Below, piece by piece: positions 1 to 9,960 of a stretch of 64,000 bases of DNA. Each line of letters begins with the position of its first letter. The stretch's first letter is position 1. The position numbers and the translations under genes were made by a program. The notes beneath the pieces were generated by a model. That model did not search any database, had not been told where the DNA came from, and saw only the letters and a program-made list of their open reading frames with translations. The stretch is from Variovorax sp. HW608 (GTDB taxonomy: Bacteria; Pseudomonadota; Gammaproteobacteria; Burkholderiales; Burkholderiaceae_C). The stretch is taken from NCBI RefSeq assembly GCF_900090195.1, contig NZ_LT607803.1:1054001-1118000 (forward strand). Reading direction: 5' to 3'.

Positions 1-1
1 G

Positions 2-1945
2 ATCGGCTTTGAATGCCGCGAACTCGGCTGCCAGCAGGGCTTGGCGCCGGTACTTGATGTTTCGCGTGACGTGCGCTGGGGCCGTACCGAAGAGACCTTC
101 GGCGAGGACCCGTACCTTGTCGGTGTCTTGGCGACGCGGTATGTGCGAGGGCTGCAAGGCCCCAAGCGCGACCTGCTGGCGACCCTGAAGCACTACGTCG
201 GCCATTCGTTCAGCGAAGGCGGCCGCAACCACGCCCCGGTGCACGTGGGCTGGCGCGAACTGAACGACATTTTCCTGCTGCCGTTCGAAATGGCGGTCAA
301 GCAGGCAAACGCCGGTTCGGTGATGCCGGCCTACCACGACATCGATGGCGAGCCGGTGCACGCTTCGCATCACCTGCTGACCGAAGTGCTGCGCGAACAG
401 TGGGGCTTCGACGGCCTGGTGGTGGCCGACTATGTCGGCGCCAGCCTGCTGTACCAACACCATGGGGTTGCCGCCGATGCGACCGAAGCAGCCGCGCTGG
501 CTTTCAATGCCGGCCTGGACATCGAACTGCCGAGCGACGATTGCGCGCAACACCTCGCACAAGCGCTTGAGCGCGGCCTGATCACGATGGCGACCATCGA
601 TCGAATCGTCGCACGTGTGCTGACCGAGAAATTCCGGCTCGGGCTATTCGAGAAGACGTTCGAAGACGGTGCAACACCGCCAGCACTGCGGACACCGGCC
701 GCGATTGCCACGGCGCTGGAGGCGGCACGCCAGTCGATCACCGTGCTCGACAATCGCGGCGCAGTACTGCCACTCGATCCCACGGCGAAACCGCGCCTTG
801 CGGTGATCGGGCCGACTGCGGCGGACCCACTGGCCCAACTCAGCGGCTACAGCTATCCCGCCCACGTCGTGTTGCACAACCAGGCCGAGGACACCCGGCA
901 CATCGTGACGCCCTTGCAGGCCCTGCAGGAGGTCTTTGGAGAAGAGCGCGTGCGATACGCGCGAGGTTGCCAGATCATCGAGGTGCGCCGCAAGGGCGCG
1001 CCCGTGTTCCCGGGCGATGTCACGAAGGAAGCCGTACGGCCGGCATCACCGCTCTCGCACCGCACCGACGAGATCGCGGACGCAGTACAAGCTGCCCGCG
1101 CGGCCGATGTGGCGATCGTATGCCTAGGCGACCTCGCAGGCCTGTTCCAGACCGGCACCATTGGCGAGGGCTCCGACACGGACTCGCTGGACCTTCCGGG
1201 CGTACAGCAAGAACTTCTCCAAGCCGTGGTCGACACTGGAACGCCGACTGTTGTGGTTTTGACCAGCGGGCGACCGTACAACCTTGGCGGCCTGGAAGAG
1301 CGGCTTGCCGCCTATGTGATGGCCTTTGCGGGCGGCCAGCAGGCGGGCAATGCGATCGCTCAAGTCCTTGCCGGGCAGGCAGAGCCCTCGGGCCGACTCA
1401 CGGTCTCGGTACCCCTGAGCGCCGGCGCGATGCCGTACAGCTACAACCACAAGCTCAAGAGCGGTGGAACGCCGATTGCCTTCCACTTCGGCAGCCACTA
1501 CCCGTTTGGCCACGGCATGTCGTACACGAACTTCGAGTACCGCAAGCTCGAAGTGGAGAGCGCAAGTGTGCCCATGGATGGCGAGATCGTGCTCAGCTTC
1601 GAAGTCGCGAACACGGGCAGCCGGCGCGGAGTCGAAGTACCGCAGCTGTATGTGCGGGATCGGGTGGCAAGCGTGGTGCGTCCCCTGTCGGAGCTGAAAG
1701 CGTTTCAACGCCTGGAACTGGGCAGCGGCGAGGCTGCCCGTGTGACGTTCCGCGTGCCGGTCGACATGCTTTGCTTCACCGGCATGTCCGGGCAACGCGT
1801 CGTCGAGCCCGGCATGTTCGATCTCGCGGTCGGTGCCTCGAGCGCCGACATCCGTGCACGCGCCGAGATCGAGGTGACCGGGGCGACGCGTACTCTCCCG
1901 CGTGACTGGCGGATGGAAAGCCATTGCGAGGTGCGTCCCGCGTGA
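2..1945 (+). CDS. Beta-glucosidase-like glycoside hydrolase family 3 protein (5' partial)
   Basis: The reading frame is open from base 2, so the N-terminus lies outside the window. The visible part carries the GH3 signature APVLDVSRD...RWGRTEETFGEDP near its beginning. The GH3 nucleophile region reads GLVVADY, with the likely nucleophile Asp at codon 428-430. An alpha/beta sandwich domain follows, and a fibronectin III-like domain closes the protein (about bases 1550-1900, with the AN-TGSRRG-EVPQLYV pattern typical of GH3 C-termini). GH3 enzymes release terminal sugars such as glucose, xylose or arabinose from oligosaccharides. It sits about 70 bp before a set of sugar-acid enzymes, so it probably supplies their monosaccharide. 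The exact sugar cannot be read from the sequence. Confidence 0.9.
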   Translation: MGFECRELGCQQGLAPVLDVSRDVRWGRTEETFGEDPYLVGVLATRYVRGLQGPKRDLLATLKHYVGHSFSEGGRNHAPVHVGWRELNDIFLLPFEMAVKQANAGSVMPAYHDIDGEPVHASHHLLTEVLREQWGFDGLVVADYVGASLLYQHHGVAADATEAAALAFNAGLDIELPSDDCAQHLAQALERGLITMATIDRIVARVLTEKFRLGLFEKTFEDGATPPALRTPAAIATALEAARQSITVLDNRGAVLPLDPTAKPRLAVIGPTAADPLAQLSGYSYPAHVVLHNQAEDTRHIVTPLQALQEVFGEERVRYARGCQIIEVRRKGAPVFPGDVTKEAVRPASPLSHRTDEIADAVQAARAADVAIVCLGDLAGLFQTGTIGEGSDTDSLDLPGVQQELLQAVVDTGTPTVVVLTSGRPYNLGGLEERLAAYVMAFAGGQQAGNAIAQVLAGQAEPSGRLTVSVPLSAGAMPYSYNHKLKSGGTPIAFHFGSHYPFGHGMSYTNFEYRKLEVESASVPMDGEIVLSFEVANTGSRRGVEVPQLYVRDRVASVVRPLSELKAFQRLELGSGEAARVTFRVPVDMLCFTGMSGQRVVEPGMFDLAVGASSADIRARAEIEVTGATRTLPRDWRMESHCEVRPA

Positions 1946-2014
1946 ACAGGGCCCAGGCGGGCGTCCACAGCCTCGCCATCTATCGACACACGTCAATTCG
2001 TCGCAGGTATCCAC

Positions 2015-3223
2015 ATGCAACAGACTTCCGTTCCTTCATTTCTCCCCGTTGACGTTTCACGCGCCTTGCTGGTAGGCCGCATCTGGCGTGAAGCTCCGGT
2101 CAATGGCCCCTGTGTGGTGCTGATCCGCGCAGGGCAGGTATTGGACATCACCGCCGCGGCTCCGACACTGAGTGATCTTCTGGAGCGGGATGACCTTCTC
2201 GACTTCGTGCGGACCTGCCCTGGCGAGCCCTTGGGCGACGTCGGCGACTTGCTGGCCAGGGCCGCACACGGTTCGAATGAAGTCGGCGCCCAAAGGATAT
2301 TGGCGCCCTGCGATCTTCAGGCGATCAAGGCTTGCGGCGTCACATTTGCCGTGAGCCTCTTGGAGCGCGTCATCGAGGAACAGGCCGGCGGCGATGCACG
2401 AAGCGCCGAGCAGATCCGGTCCGACATGCAGCGCACGATCGGATCGGACCTCTCGGCCATCCGGCCCGGCTCGCCCGAAGCGGAAGCGCTCAAGCGCGAG
2501 CTCATCCGCCAGGGCACGTGGTCGCAGTACATGGAGGTCGGCATCGGCCCCGACGCCGAAGTGTTCACCAAAGCGCAGCCCATGTCGGCGGTCGGATTCG
2601 GCGCGGACGTCGGATTGCACCCCGGCTCGTCGTGGAACAACCCCGAGCCCGAGATCGTGCTGGCCGTCAACAGCCGCTCGCAGATCGTCGGCGCCACGCT
2701 GGGCAACGATGTCAATCTTCGCGACATCGAGGGCCGAAGCGCACTCCTCCTGGGCAAGGCGAAAGACAACAATGGCTCGTGCGCCATTGGCCCCTTCGTA
2801 CGACTGTTCGACGAGAACTTCACGCTCGACACAATCCGCCAAGCCACTGTCGGTCTGGTCATCGAAGGGGACGAGGACGGGTTCAGGCTCGAAGGAACCA
2901 GCCACATGGCGGAGATCAGCCGCGACCCTGAGGATCTGGTGGCGCAGACGTGCGGTAGCCATCACCAGTACCCGGACGGATTCCTGCTTTTCCTTGGCAC
3001 GATGTTCTCCCCCATCAAGGACAGAGGCGCTCCAGGGGAAGGGTTCACGCATCGGCTGGGCGACCGCGTGACCATCTCCACACCGTCGCTCGGTTCGCTG
3101 ATCAATCGTGTCCAGCGCTGCGACCGGATTCCTCCGTGGACGTTCGGCGTCCGGGCACTCTATCGGAATCTGGCCTCGCGCGGCATCTCAGCCTCATCGA
3201 CTGAAAGATCCCGGTCGGCCTGA
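2015..3223 (+). CDS. Fumarylacetoacetate hydrolase-family dehydratase (2-keto-3-deoxy-sugar-acid dehydratase type)
   Basis: The protein is 402 aa, longer than FAH hydrolases of about 290 aa and matching the 2-keto-3-deoxy-D-arabinonate dehydratase branch. The FAH core is visible in the second half: GFGADVGLHPGSSWNNPEPE (cap and metal-site region), then EIVLAVNS and GNDVNLRDIEGRSALLLGKAKDNNGS. Family members dehydrate 2-keto-3-deoxy-pentonate to 2-oxoglutarate semialdehyde. The neighbours, an SDR and an IlvD/Edd dehydratase, would make exactly such a substrate, which supports a Weimberg-type route. The ATG at 2015 has only a weak purine stretch (GCAGG) upstream. The true substrate may be a pentose or a 6-deoxyhexose derivative. 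Confidence 0.82.
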   Translation: MQQTSVPSFLPVDVSRALLVGRIWREAPVNGPCVVLIRAGQVLDITAAAPTLSDLLERDDLLDFVRTCPGEPLGDVGDLLARAAHGSNEVGAQRILAPCDLQAIKACGVTFAVSLLERVIEEQAGGDARSAEQIRSDMQRTIGSDLSAIRPGSPEAEALKRELIRQGTWSQYMEVGIGPDAEVFTKAQPMSAVGFGADVGLHPGSSWNNPEPEIVLAVNSRSQIVGATLGNDVNLRDIEGRSALLLGKAKDNNGSCAIGPFVRLFDENFTLDTIRQATVGLVIEGDEDGFRLEGTSHMAEISRDPEDLVAQTCGSHHQYPDGFLLFLGTMFSPIKDRGAPGEGFTHRLGDRVTISTPSLGSLINRVQRCDRIPPWTFGVRALYRNLASRGISASSTERSRSA

Positions 3224-3284
3224 GCCCCCCACGACTCCTGAGTTGAATCAAACAGCGCAAGAAGCCAAGCACAAGGAGCAATAG

Positions 3285-4052
3285 ATGTTGTCTGCAATCT
3301 ATCCGAGCCTCGCCGGCAGGCGAGTCGTCGTCACGGGTGGAGGATCGGGCATCGGCGCAGCCATGGTCGAGTCGTTCGTTCGGCAGAACGCCAAGGTGCA
3401 TTTTCTGGACATCGCCGAGGCTGACGCACGATCTCTCGAATCGAGACTCAGTGACGTCGCGCACCCACCCGTCTTTCACCGCTGCGATCTGACCGACATC
3501 GGCGAGATTCACGCCACGTTCGCCGCGATCGAGGCATCGGGCGGCCCGGTGAATATCCTCGTCAACAATGCAGCAAACGACGATCGCCATGAAGTCGATC
3601 GCGTGACGCCACACTACTGGGACGCTCGGATTGCCGTCAACCTGCGGCACCAGTTCTTTTGCGCACAGGCCGTTGCCGGCGGCATGCGGGCAATGGGTCA
3701 AGGGGTAATCCTGAACCTTGGCTCGATCTCCTGGCACCTCGCACTGCCCGAGCTGTCGCTCTACATGACCGCCAAGGCGGGAATCGAGGGGCTGACCCGG
3801 GGCCTCGCGCGTGACCTGGGCAAGTTCAACATCCGCGTCAACTGCATCGTTCCGGGTGCGGTGCGCACGCCGCGCCAGATGCAGCTGTGGCAAACACCCG
3901 AAAGCGAGGCGAAGGTGGTGGCCGCGCAGTGCCTGCAGCAACGCATCGATCCCGCGCATGTCGCGGAGATGGCGCTCTTTCTCGCATCGGACGATGCGGC
4001 CCGATGCTCCGGGCGCGAGTACTTCGTGGACGCAGGCTGGTACGGCGCATGA
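3285..4052 (+). CDS. SDR-family oxidoreductase, probable sugar 1-dehydrogenase
   Basis: This is a 255-aa classical short-chain dehydrogenase. The cofactor motif TGGGSGIG lies at residues 17-24, followed by the NNAAND variant of NNAG. The catalytic Ser is in NLGSISW and the YMTAK motif holds the Tyr and Lys. An acidic residue after the second strand (FLDIAEAD) suggests NAD preference. An RBS-like AAGGAG lies upstream of the ATG (caaggagcaatag). The stop overlaps the next ATG by four bases (ATGA), so translation is probably coupled to the IlvD/Edd gene. In this setting it probably oxidises an aldose to its lactone or aldonate. Confidence 0.85.
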   Translation: MLSAIYPSLAGRRVVVTGGGSGIGAAMVESFVRQNAKVHFLDIAEADARSLESRLSDVAHPPVFHRCDLTDIGEIHATFAAIEASGGPVNILVNNAANDDRHEVDRVTPHYWDARIAVNLRHQFFCAQAVAGGMRAMGQGVILNLGSISWHLALPELSLYMTAKAGIEGLTRGLARDLGKFNIRVNCIVPGAVRTPRQMQLWQTPESEAKVVAAQCLQQRIDPAHVAEMALFLASDDAARCSGREYFVDAGWYGA

Positions 4053-5833
4053 CCGAAGCCACCCGCACCGCCCGCCGGTTCCGATCGCAGGACTGGTTCG
4101 CCAACCCCGACCACATCGACATGACGGCGCTCTATCTGGAGCGCTTCATGAACTACGGCATCACGCCGGCGGAACTGCGCTCCGGCAAACCCATCATCGG
4201 GATCGCGCAATCCGGAAGCGACCTCAATCCGTGCAACCGCGTCCATCTGGAACTGGCGAAGCGCGTGCGCGACGGCATCCGCGACGCCGGCGGCATTCCG
4301 ATGGAATTCCCCGTGCACCCGACCTTCGAGAACTGCCGGCGGCCGACCGCGGCCATCGACCGCAACCTGGCCTACATGGCGCTGGTCGAGATCCTGCACG
4401 GCTACCCGATCGACGCCGTCGTGCTGACGACGGGCTGCGACAAGTCGACGCCCTCGCAGGTCATGGCGGCGGCGACGGTGGACATCCCCGCCATCGTGCT
4501 GTCCGGCGGCCCGATGCTGGACGGCTGGTTCGAAGGCGAACTCGTCGGCTCCGGGGCCGCGATCTGGAAGAGCCGGCGGCTTCTCGCGGCGGGCCGGATC
4601 GACGAAGCCAAGTTCATGGACATCGCCACCGCGTCGGCGCCTTCGGTGGGGCACTGCAACACCATGGGAACGGCCTCGACCATGAACGCCCTCGCGGAGG
4701 CGCTGGGCCTGTCGTTGACGGGCTGCGCCGCGATTCCCGCGCCCTACCGGGAACGCGGGCAGATCGCCTACGAAACCGGTCGCCGCATCGTCGAGCTGGC
4801 CTGCGAGGACCGGCGGCCCTCGTCGATCCTCACGCGCGACGCATTCCTCGACGCGATCGTCGTCAACGCCGCGATCGGCGGCTCCACCAACGCGCAGCCG
4901 CATCTCATGGCCATGGCGCGTCATGCGGGCGTGGACTTGCGTCCGAGCGACTGGACCGAGTTCGGCTTCGATGTGCCGCTGCTGCTGAACATGCAACCGG
5001 CCGGCAAGTACCTGGGCGAGGCCTTCCATCGCGCGGGCGGCGTGCCGGCCGTGATGTGGGAACTCCAGCAGACGGGCTTGCTTCGCAGCGCGCGGCCCAC
5101 CGTCACCGGCAAGACGATGGAAGAGAACCTCCAAGGCCGGCAAAGCGTGAACCGCGAGGTGATCCGCGAATTCGCGCACCCCCTCAAGGATCGCGCCGGC
5201 TTCCTCGTGTTGAGCGGCAACCTGTTCGACTTCGCGATCCTGAAGACGAGCGTGATCTCGGCGGAGTTTCGCGAGCGCTACCTGAGCCGTCCGGGTTCGG
5301 AGGGACGATTCGAGTGCCGGGCAATCGTCTTCGAGGATTCCGACGACTATCACGCACGCATCAACGACCCCGCGCTCGCCATCGACGAGAACTGCATCCT
5401 CGTGATACGCGGTGCAGGGCCCGTCGGCTGGCCGGGGTCCGCGGAGGTCGTGAACATGCAGCCGCCGGATGCGCTGCTCAAGCGCGGGATCACCAGTCTT
5501 CCCACCTTGGGAGACGGGCGGCAGTCGGGGACCTCGGACAGTCCGTCGATCCTCAACGCCTCACCCGAGAGCGCCATCGGCGGCGGGCTGGCGTGGCTGC
5601 GCACGGGCGATGTCATCCGCATCGACCTGAACGCCGGGCAATGCAACGCGCTGGTGTCCGACGAGGAGATCGCGCGCCGCAAGAGCGAAGGGCTGCCGGC
5701 GATCCGGCCGAGCCAGACGCCGTGGCAGGAGGTCTATCGCGCGACCGTCGGACAACTCGAGTCGGGCGCGTGCATGGAGCTGGCGGTCAAGTACCGCGGC
5801 GTGGCCCAAACACAGCCCCGACAGAACCACTAA
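4049..5833 (+). CDS. IlvD/Edd-family dehydratase (sugar-acid dehydratase)
   Basis: The protein is 594 aa, starting at the ATG that overlaps the SDR stop. An in-frame extension upstream to 3887 is rejected because it lies inside the SDR gene. IlvD/Edd landmarks are the Fe-S and Mg binding stretches around TTGCDKSTPSQVMAA and GHCNTMGTASTMN, which contain the conserved Cys residues, plus AIGGSTNAQPH. The early motif SGSDLNPCNRVH is typical of the pentonate dehydratase subfamily. Such enzymes convert L-arabinonate, D-xylonate or similar aldonates to 2-keto-3-deoxy acids, the substrate class expected for the FAH-family gene upstream. It is much more likely a sugar-acid dehydratase than the amino-acid enzyme IlvD. 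Confidence 0.88.
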   Translation: MTEATRTARRFRSQDWFANPDHIDMTALYLERFMNYGITPAELRSGKPIIGIAQSGSDLNPCNRVHLELAKRVRDGIRDAGGIPMEFPVHPTFENCRRPTAAIDRNLAYMALVEILHGYPIDAVVLTTGCDKSTPSQVMAAATVDIPAIVLSGGPMLDGWFEGELVGSGAAIWKSRRLLAAGRIDEAKFMDIATASAPSVGHCNTMGTASTMNALAEALGLSLTGCAAIPAPYRERGQIAYETGRRIVELACEDRRPSSILTRDAFLDAIVVNAAIGGSTNAQPHLMAMARHAGVDLRPSDWTEFGFDVPLLLNMQPAGKYLGEAFHRAGGVPAVMWELQQTGLLRSARPTVTGKTMEENLQGRQSVNREVIREFAHPLKDRAGFLVLSGNLFDFAILKTSVISAEFRERYLSRPGSEGRFECRAIVFEDSDDYHARINDPALAIDENCILVIRGAGPVGWPGSAEVVNMQPPDALLKRGITSLPTLGDGRQSGTSDSPSILNASPESAIGGGLAWLRTGDVIRIDLNAGQCNALVSDEEIARRKSEGLPAIRPSQTPWQEVYRATVGQLESGACMELAVKYRGVAQTQPRQNH

Positions 5834-5892
5834 CCTCTTGCGGTCCGCCAGCCAGCGATGACCGGAGCAGACTCACTATTGAGGCCCAAGAA

Positions 5893-6942
5893 ATGAGCAC
5901 CACTTCACAAAGCATTTCACCGTTGCGCATCGGGATCCTGGGTTGCGCAAGCATCGCAAAGCAATTCGCCCGCGATGTGGCCCCGAGCCAGCAGGCGAGC
6001 ATCAACGCCGTCGCAAGCCGCAATGCAGATAGGGCGAGAGCCATTGCGTCCGCCCAAGGCATCGACCGCCACCATGGCAGCTATGAGGCACTGCTGTGTG
6101 ACAGCGAGATTGATGCGGTCTACATTCCACTCCCCAACACCATGCATGCCGGATGGACCATCAAGGCGGCCGAAGCGGGCAAGCACGTGCTATGTGAAAA
6201 GCCGATGGCATTGAGCCTCAAGGATGCGCGAGCCATGTTGGACGCCGCAAAGCGACACGGAGTCATCTTGCTGGAGGCGTATCCCTATTACTTCCAGCCG
6301 CATACGAGTGCCTTGCTCGATCTGGTGCGCAAAGACGCGATCGGAACAGTGCGCTCCATCCAGGCGAGTTTTGGTTTTACGCTGTCGGATCCAAAAGGCA
6401 ACATCAGGATGAAGCCAGAACTTGGTGGAGGCGCGTTGCTCGACGCGGGGTGCTACCCCCTGAGCCTCATCCGACTGCTCATGGGTTCTGCACCGCAGAG
6501 CGTCCAGGCGGTGGCCTCATGGAGCGAGACCGGCGTTGACATGAGCGTCGCCGCGACGCTCTACTATGCTGGCGGAGCCCGGGCCCAGCTGACATGTGCG
6601 ATGGACGCGGCCAACCATAGACTGGCCCACATCGTAGGCACGCAAGGCGTAATCACCACCGAATACCTGAACCACACGGGTAGTGCCGACGATCCGTTTG
6701 GCTATCGCCCCAACGAAATGCGCATACGCCGCGGCGCAGGCCCCTTCGAGGATATCCGCTCTGACGAAAGTGGGAGCGGCTTCCGCTTCGCGGTGGAGGC
6801 CTTCGCAAAGCTCATTGCAGAACGTGACCACAAGGCCATTGGTCAGGCGAATGAAGCGAGCCTCGACAACGCGGCTACGCTGGAGGCGCTGGCGCAAAGT
6901 GCAAAAGAAATGCGCACTGTCGATCTAGGGTCTGCGCCATAG
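5893..6942 (+). CDS. Gfo/Idh/MocA-family NAD(P)-dependent oxidoreductase
   Basis: The protein is 349 aa. The N-terminal Rossmann motif GILGCASIAKQ is followed by NAVASRNADRA, and the family signature EKP appears in HVLCEKPMALS. The C-terminal substrate domain contains GGGALLDAGCYPLS, typical of sugar oxidoreductases resembling glucose-fructose oxidoreductase or xylose dehydrogenase. It follows the IlvD/Edd gene after 59 bp and closes the sugar operon. It could be a second aldose dehydrogenase with different specificity from the SDR. The start is the ATG just after gaggcccaaga; a longer in-frame opening through the previous gene is a shadow. Confidence 0.87.
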   Translation: MSTTSQSISPLRIGILGCASIAKQFARDVAPSQQASINAVASRNADRARAIASAQGIDRHHGSYEALLCDSEIDAVYIPLPNTMHAGWTIKAAEAGKHVLCEKPMALSLKDARAMLDAAKRHGVILLEAYPYYFQPHTSALLDLVRKDAIGTVRSIQASFGFTLSDPKGNIRMKPELGGGALLDAGCYPLSLIRLLMGSAPQSVQAVASWSETGVDMSVAATLYYAGGARAQLTCAMDAANHRLAHIVGTQGVITTEYLNHTGSADDPFGYRPNEMRIRRGAGPFEDIRSDESGSGFRFAVEAFAKLIAERDHKAIGQANEASLDNAATLEALAQSAKEMRTVDLGSAP

Positions 6943-7050
6943 AACGGTATTGCGACCACCATCACTCACGCCCGCGGCATCCTCGAAAGCGAGAACGTTG
7001 ACGAACCGGCAAAGCCGCATCGTCGCCCGACCTCGCCTGGATACAGCGCT

Positions 7051-8673
7051 CTAGCCTTGTCGGCCGGCCACGCGCGACAGGAGCTTGCCGAGATCCGTCG
7101 GCAGCTTTTCGCCGCGCCACGCCACGTGCTGGTCCGGTCGCACGAGAACAATATCTGCTTCGTAGATTGCTCTGACGTTCGCTGCGTCAATGCGCACGAC
7201 CTTCATCGGCACGCCCAGCCCGCGAGCGGCATCCTCCATGGCCGTCGTGTCGCTTCCGTTCAGGACGATCAACGAGAACCATTCGCCCAGGTGATCGTAG
7301 ACCGCCGTCCCGTCACTGAGGAAGACATGCGGCAGACGACTTCCCGGCCGCGTTGTCGGCACGTAGACCGTTGGCTCGAGAGGCGGCGGCGCGCCGGGCT
7401 CCGACGCAACGATCGGGGATGTGGCGTAGCAGTAGCCGTGCTCCGTCCCCCAACCCTCGTTCTCTGCGTTGCCTTGGTCAGCAATCTGGCGGCCTACCGC
7501 GACACGCTTGGCACTCGCTTCGGGCGAGTCTCCGCCGAGGTCGCCCGCCTGATCGTAAATCTGCATCATGGCCATGCGCACGGCCAGGTGGGACTCGGAA
7601 GTCGCCCACGATAGTTTCGCAATGGGTTGGCGTTCGACTCCGTAGGACTCGAGCAACGTGTCGCCGCCCCAACCTTTCAAGATGGCCGCGAGTTTCCAGC
7701 CCAGGTTTGCAGCATCGGCAATGCCGGTGTTCATCCCGTAGCCGCCGGTGGGACAGAACTGATGGCAGGCGTCCCCAGCCAACATGACCCGGCCGTTCCG
7801 ATACGACTGAGCAACCAGGTAGTGCGCGGACCACGGGTTCGCCACCAGTACCTCGAAGTCGAATTTGCAACCGACCCACTGCTCGACCATCGCACGCGGG
7901 TCGAGTTGACTCTCGTCGATGCCCGGGGGCAGGAACGTGTGAAGCGTCCAGTACTCCTTGTCGTCCTGCGCGATGATCAAACCCTTGCCATTCTGATAAT
8001 GCCAAGCAACGCCAAATCGATGCAGCAGATCACGTGCCTTGGAACGGAAGTGAACCATGTAGAGGCGGGCTACGTTGGCAGTTCCGTCATTCTCGATCCC
8101 GAGCTGGGTGCGTACCGTGCTGGTCCCACCATCGCACCCGATCAGATACTTCGATCGAACGGACATGTTCTCGCCCGTCGCCGTGTTCTTGAGCGCCGAG
8201 GTCACGCCATCCGCGTCCTGGACAAACGACTCCAGGCGCCAGCCAAAGCGCACATCGACCATGTCGCAGGCCTCGGCACTTTGCTTCAGAACGGGTTCGA
8301 CCACGATCTGACTGATCCGCAAGGGCGCCTCCAGCGTGAGAGAGCCGTCGTTGACGGTACGTCGGCGCCAGAATTCGTCCTCGGCTGACAGGTAGTGGAA
8401 GCGGTGAAGCTCGTGACCGCTGTTGAAATCAGTGATCCAAGTGACCGTGAATGGGCTCGACGCCGAAACCCCGACCGATCGAAGCTTGTCCGCAATGCCG
8501 ATTCGCCGGAACAGCTCCATCGAGCGGCCGTTGGTGATGTCCATCTTCGGATGCTTGGTCGTTGTCGGATTTCGCTCGGCAACCAGCGACTCGATCCCAT
8601 ATCGCGCGAGTTCCAGCGATAAGGTCAATCCGACGGGCCCACCACCGGCGATGACTACGGGTACTTGAAGCAT
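7051..8673 (-). CDS. FAD-dependent aromatic-ring monooxygenase (MhpA/PheA-like)
   Basis: The protein is 540 aa, starting at an ATG preceded by GAGGAG. The N-terminal FAD-binding motif AGGGPVGLTLSLELARYG covers residues 9-26. The ...IGCDGGTSTVR motif (DG) lies mid-protein, and the second FAD motif is VMLAGDACHQ followed by GGYGMNTGIADAANLGWKL. The C-terminal third fits the thioredoxin-like domain of phenol-type hydroxylases. These enzymes hydroxylate phenols or hydroxyphenyl acids using NAD(P)H and O2, making a catechol for extradiol cleavage. It is last in a five-gene minus-strand operon whose extradiol dioxygenase lies on the opposite strand at 13189. A decayed copy of its last codons occurs at 20805-20900. 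Confidence 0.88.
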   Translation of the reverse strand: MLQVPVVIAGGGPVGLTLSLELARYGIESLVAERNPTTTKHPKMDITNGRSMELFRRIGIADKLRSVGVSASSPFTVTWITDFNSGHELHRFHYLSAEDEFWRRRTVNDGSLTLEAPLRISQIVVEPVLKQSAEACDMVDVRFGWRLESFVQDADGVTSALKNTATGENMSVRSKYLIGCDGGTSTVRTQLGIENDGTANVARLYMVHFRSKARDLLHRFGVAWHYQNGKGLIIAQDDKEYWTLHTFLPPGIDESQLDPRAMVEQWVGCKFDFEVLVANPWSAHYLVAQSYRNGRVMLAGDACHQFCPTGGYGMNTGIADAANLGWKLAAILKGWGGDTLLESYGVERQPIAKLSWATSESHLAVRMAMMQIYDQAGDLGGDSPEASAKRVAVGRQIADQGNAENEGWGTEHGYCYATSPIVASEPGAPPPLEPTVYVPTTRPGSRLPHVFLSDGTAVYDHLGEWFSLIVLNGSDTTAMEDAARGLGVPMKVVRIDAANVRAIYEADIVLVRPDQHVAWRGEKLPTDLGKLLSRVAGRQG

Positions 8674-8726
8674 GTTTGTCTCCTCAACGTTGCAAACCTG
8701 AACGGCCAATTGCTGCCCAGGGGGCA

Positions 8727-9911
8727 TCAGGCCCTTTCGAACACGGCAGCAATGCCCTGGCCGCCACCGATACACATGGTCGCCAGCGCGTAGCGACCTC
8801 CAGTTCTCCATAGTTCATGGACTGCCTTGATCGTGATGATTGCACCGGTGGCGCCTACCGGGTGCCCCAACGAAATGCCTGAGCCATTGGGATTGACTTT
8901 GGCTGGGTCAAGGTCGAGTGCTCGCGTCACAGCGCATGCCTGCGCCGCAAAGGCCTCGTTGGACTCGATGACATCCAGGTCGGTGGTGCGCAACCCCGCC
9001 CTCTCCAGGGCCAGCCGCGTTGCCGGCACAGGGCCGAGGCCCATGAAAGCAGGCTCGACCCCCGCGTGGGCATAGCTCACCAGGCGCGCCAGCGGCTTCA
9101 GCCCTGCTGAGCGTGTTGCCGCGGCGGTGGCCAGCACCACTGCGCCTGCACCATCGTTCAGCCCGGAAGCATTGCCTGCCGTCACTGTCCCATCTGGCTT
9201 GAAAGCGGGCTTCATCTTGGACAACTGTTCCGAAGTGACCTCGGCGCGAACATGCTCGTCCACGTCGAACAGGCGAACTCCCCGCTTTGTGGCGATCTCG
9301 ACGGGAACTATTTGTGAACCGAAGCGCCCCTCGGCCACGGCAACACCCGCGCGCCGTTGGCTCTCCAGCGCAAGTGCGTCCTGCATGTCGCGGGTTATGC
9401 CTTCGCGTGCGGCGACGTTCTCGGCGGTGATCCCCATGTGGATCTTCTGGAAGGGGTCATGAAGAATGCCGAGCATGTAGTCGATCGCCTGCGCGTCCCC
9501 CATGCGGGCGCCCCAGCGCATATTCGGAAGCACGTAAGGCCCCCGGCTCATCGACTCTGCTCCCGCGCCTACTGCCACCTCGGCTTCACCCAGCAGCAGC
9601 GACTGCGCCGCCGATATGATGGCCTGGAGCCCGGAGCCGCACAGACGGTTGACGTTGAATGCCGGCACCTCGACCGGGATCCCCGCATTGACTGCAGCGA
9701 CCCGGGAAAGGTACGCGTCGCCAGGCTCCGTGGGGATGACATTGCCCATCACGACGTGTCCGACTCGGTCCGCCTCCACGGCGCTGCGCCTGATTGCCTC
9801 GCGCACGACGGTCACGGCGAGTTGAGCCAGAGGGATATCCTTCAACGCGCCCCCGTACGTACCGATCGCAGTGCGCGCTGCGCCGACGATGTAAATGTCC
9901 TTGGTGAGCAT
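8727..9911 (-). CDS. Acetyl-CoA C-acyltransferase (thiolase)
   Basis: The protein is 394 aa, the normal length of a type II thiolase. The acyl-accepting Cys is C91 in [12 protein letters not shown]. The C-terminal catalytic motifs are [18 protein letters not shown] (His) and CIGGGQG (second Cys). It either cleaves a 3-oxoacyl-CoA with CoA or condenses two acyl-CoAs. In this operon, downstream of a crotonase, cleavage of a ring-fission-derived 3-oxoacyl-CoA is the likelier direction. It lies 49 bp after the crotonase gene and 53 bp before the monooxygenase gene on the minus strand. It resembles BktB/PhaA-type enzymes, but context favours degradation. Confidence 0.92.
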   Translation of the reverse strand: MLTKDIYIVGAARTAIGTYGGALKDIPLAQLAVTVVREAIRRSAVEADRVGHVVMGNVIPTEPGDAYLSRVAAVNAGIPVEVPAFNVNRLCGSGLQAIISAAQSLLLGEAEVAVGAGAESMSRGPYVLPNMRWGARMGDAQAIDYMLGILHDPFQKIHMGITAENVAAREGITRDMQDALALESQRRAGVAVAEGRFGSQIVPVEIATKRGVRLFDVDEHVRAEVTSEQLSKMKPAFKPDGTVTAGNASGLNDGAGAVVLATAAATRSAGLKPLARLVSYAHAGVEPAFMGLGPVPATRLALERAGLRTTDLDVIESNEAFAAQACAVTRALDLDPAKVNPNGSGISLGHPVGATGAIITIKAVHELWRTGGRYALATMCIGGGQGIAAVFERA

Positions 9912-9960
9912 TGGTACTCTCCTTTGATTGATGTTTCCGAACCGCGCGGCGGTTTGGGAG

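Noticed and set aside
3811..5892. Long plus-strand frame ahead of the Gfo/Idh/MocA gene, in another phase over the SDR and IlvD/Edd genes
   Set aside because: It is rich in Arg and Pro without family motifs and lies over two well-supported genes; only the part from 5893 codes.
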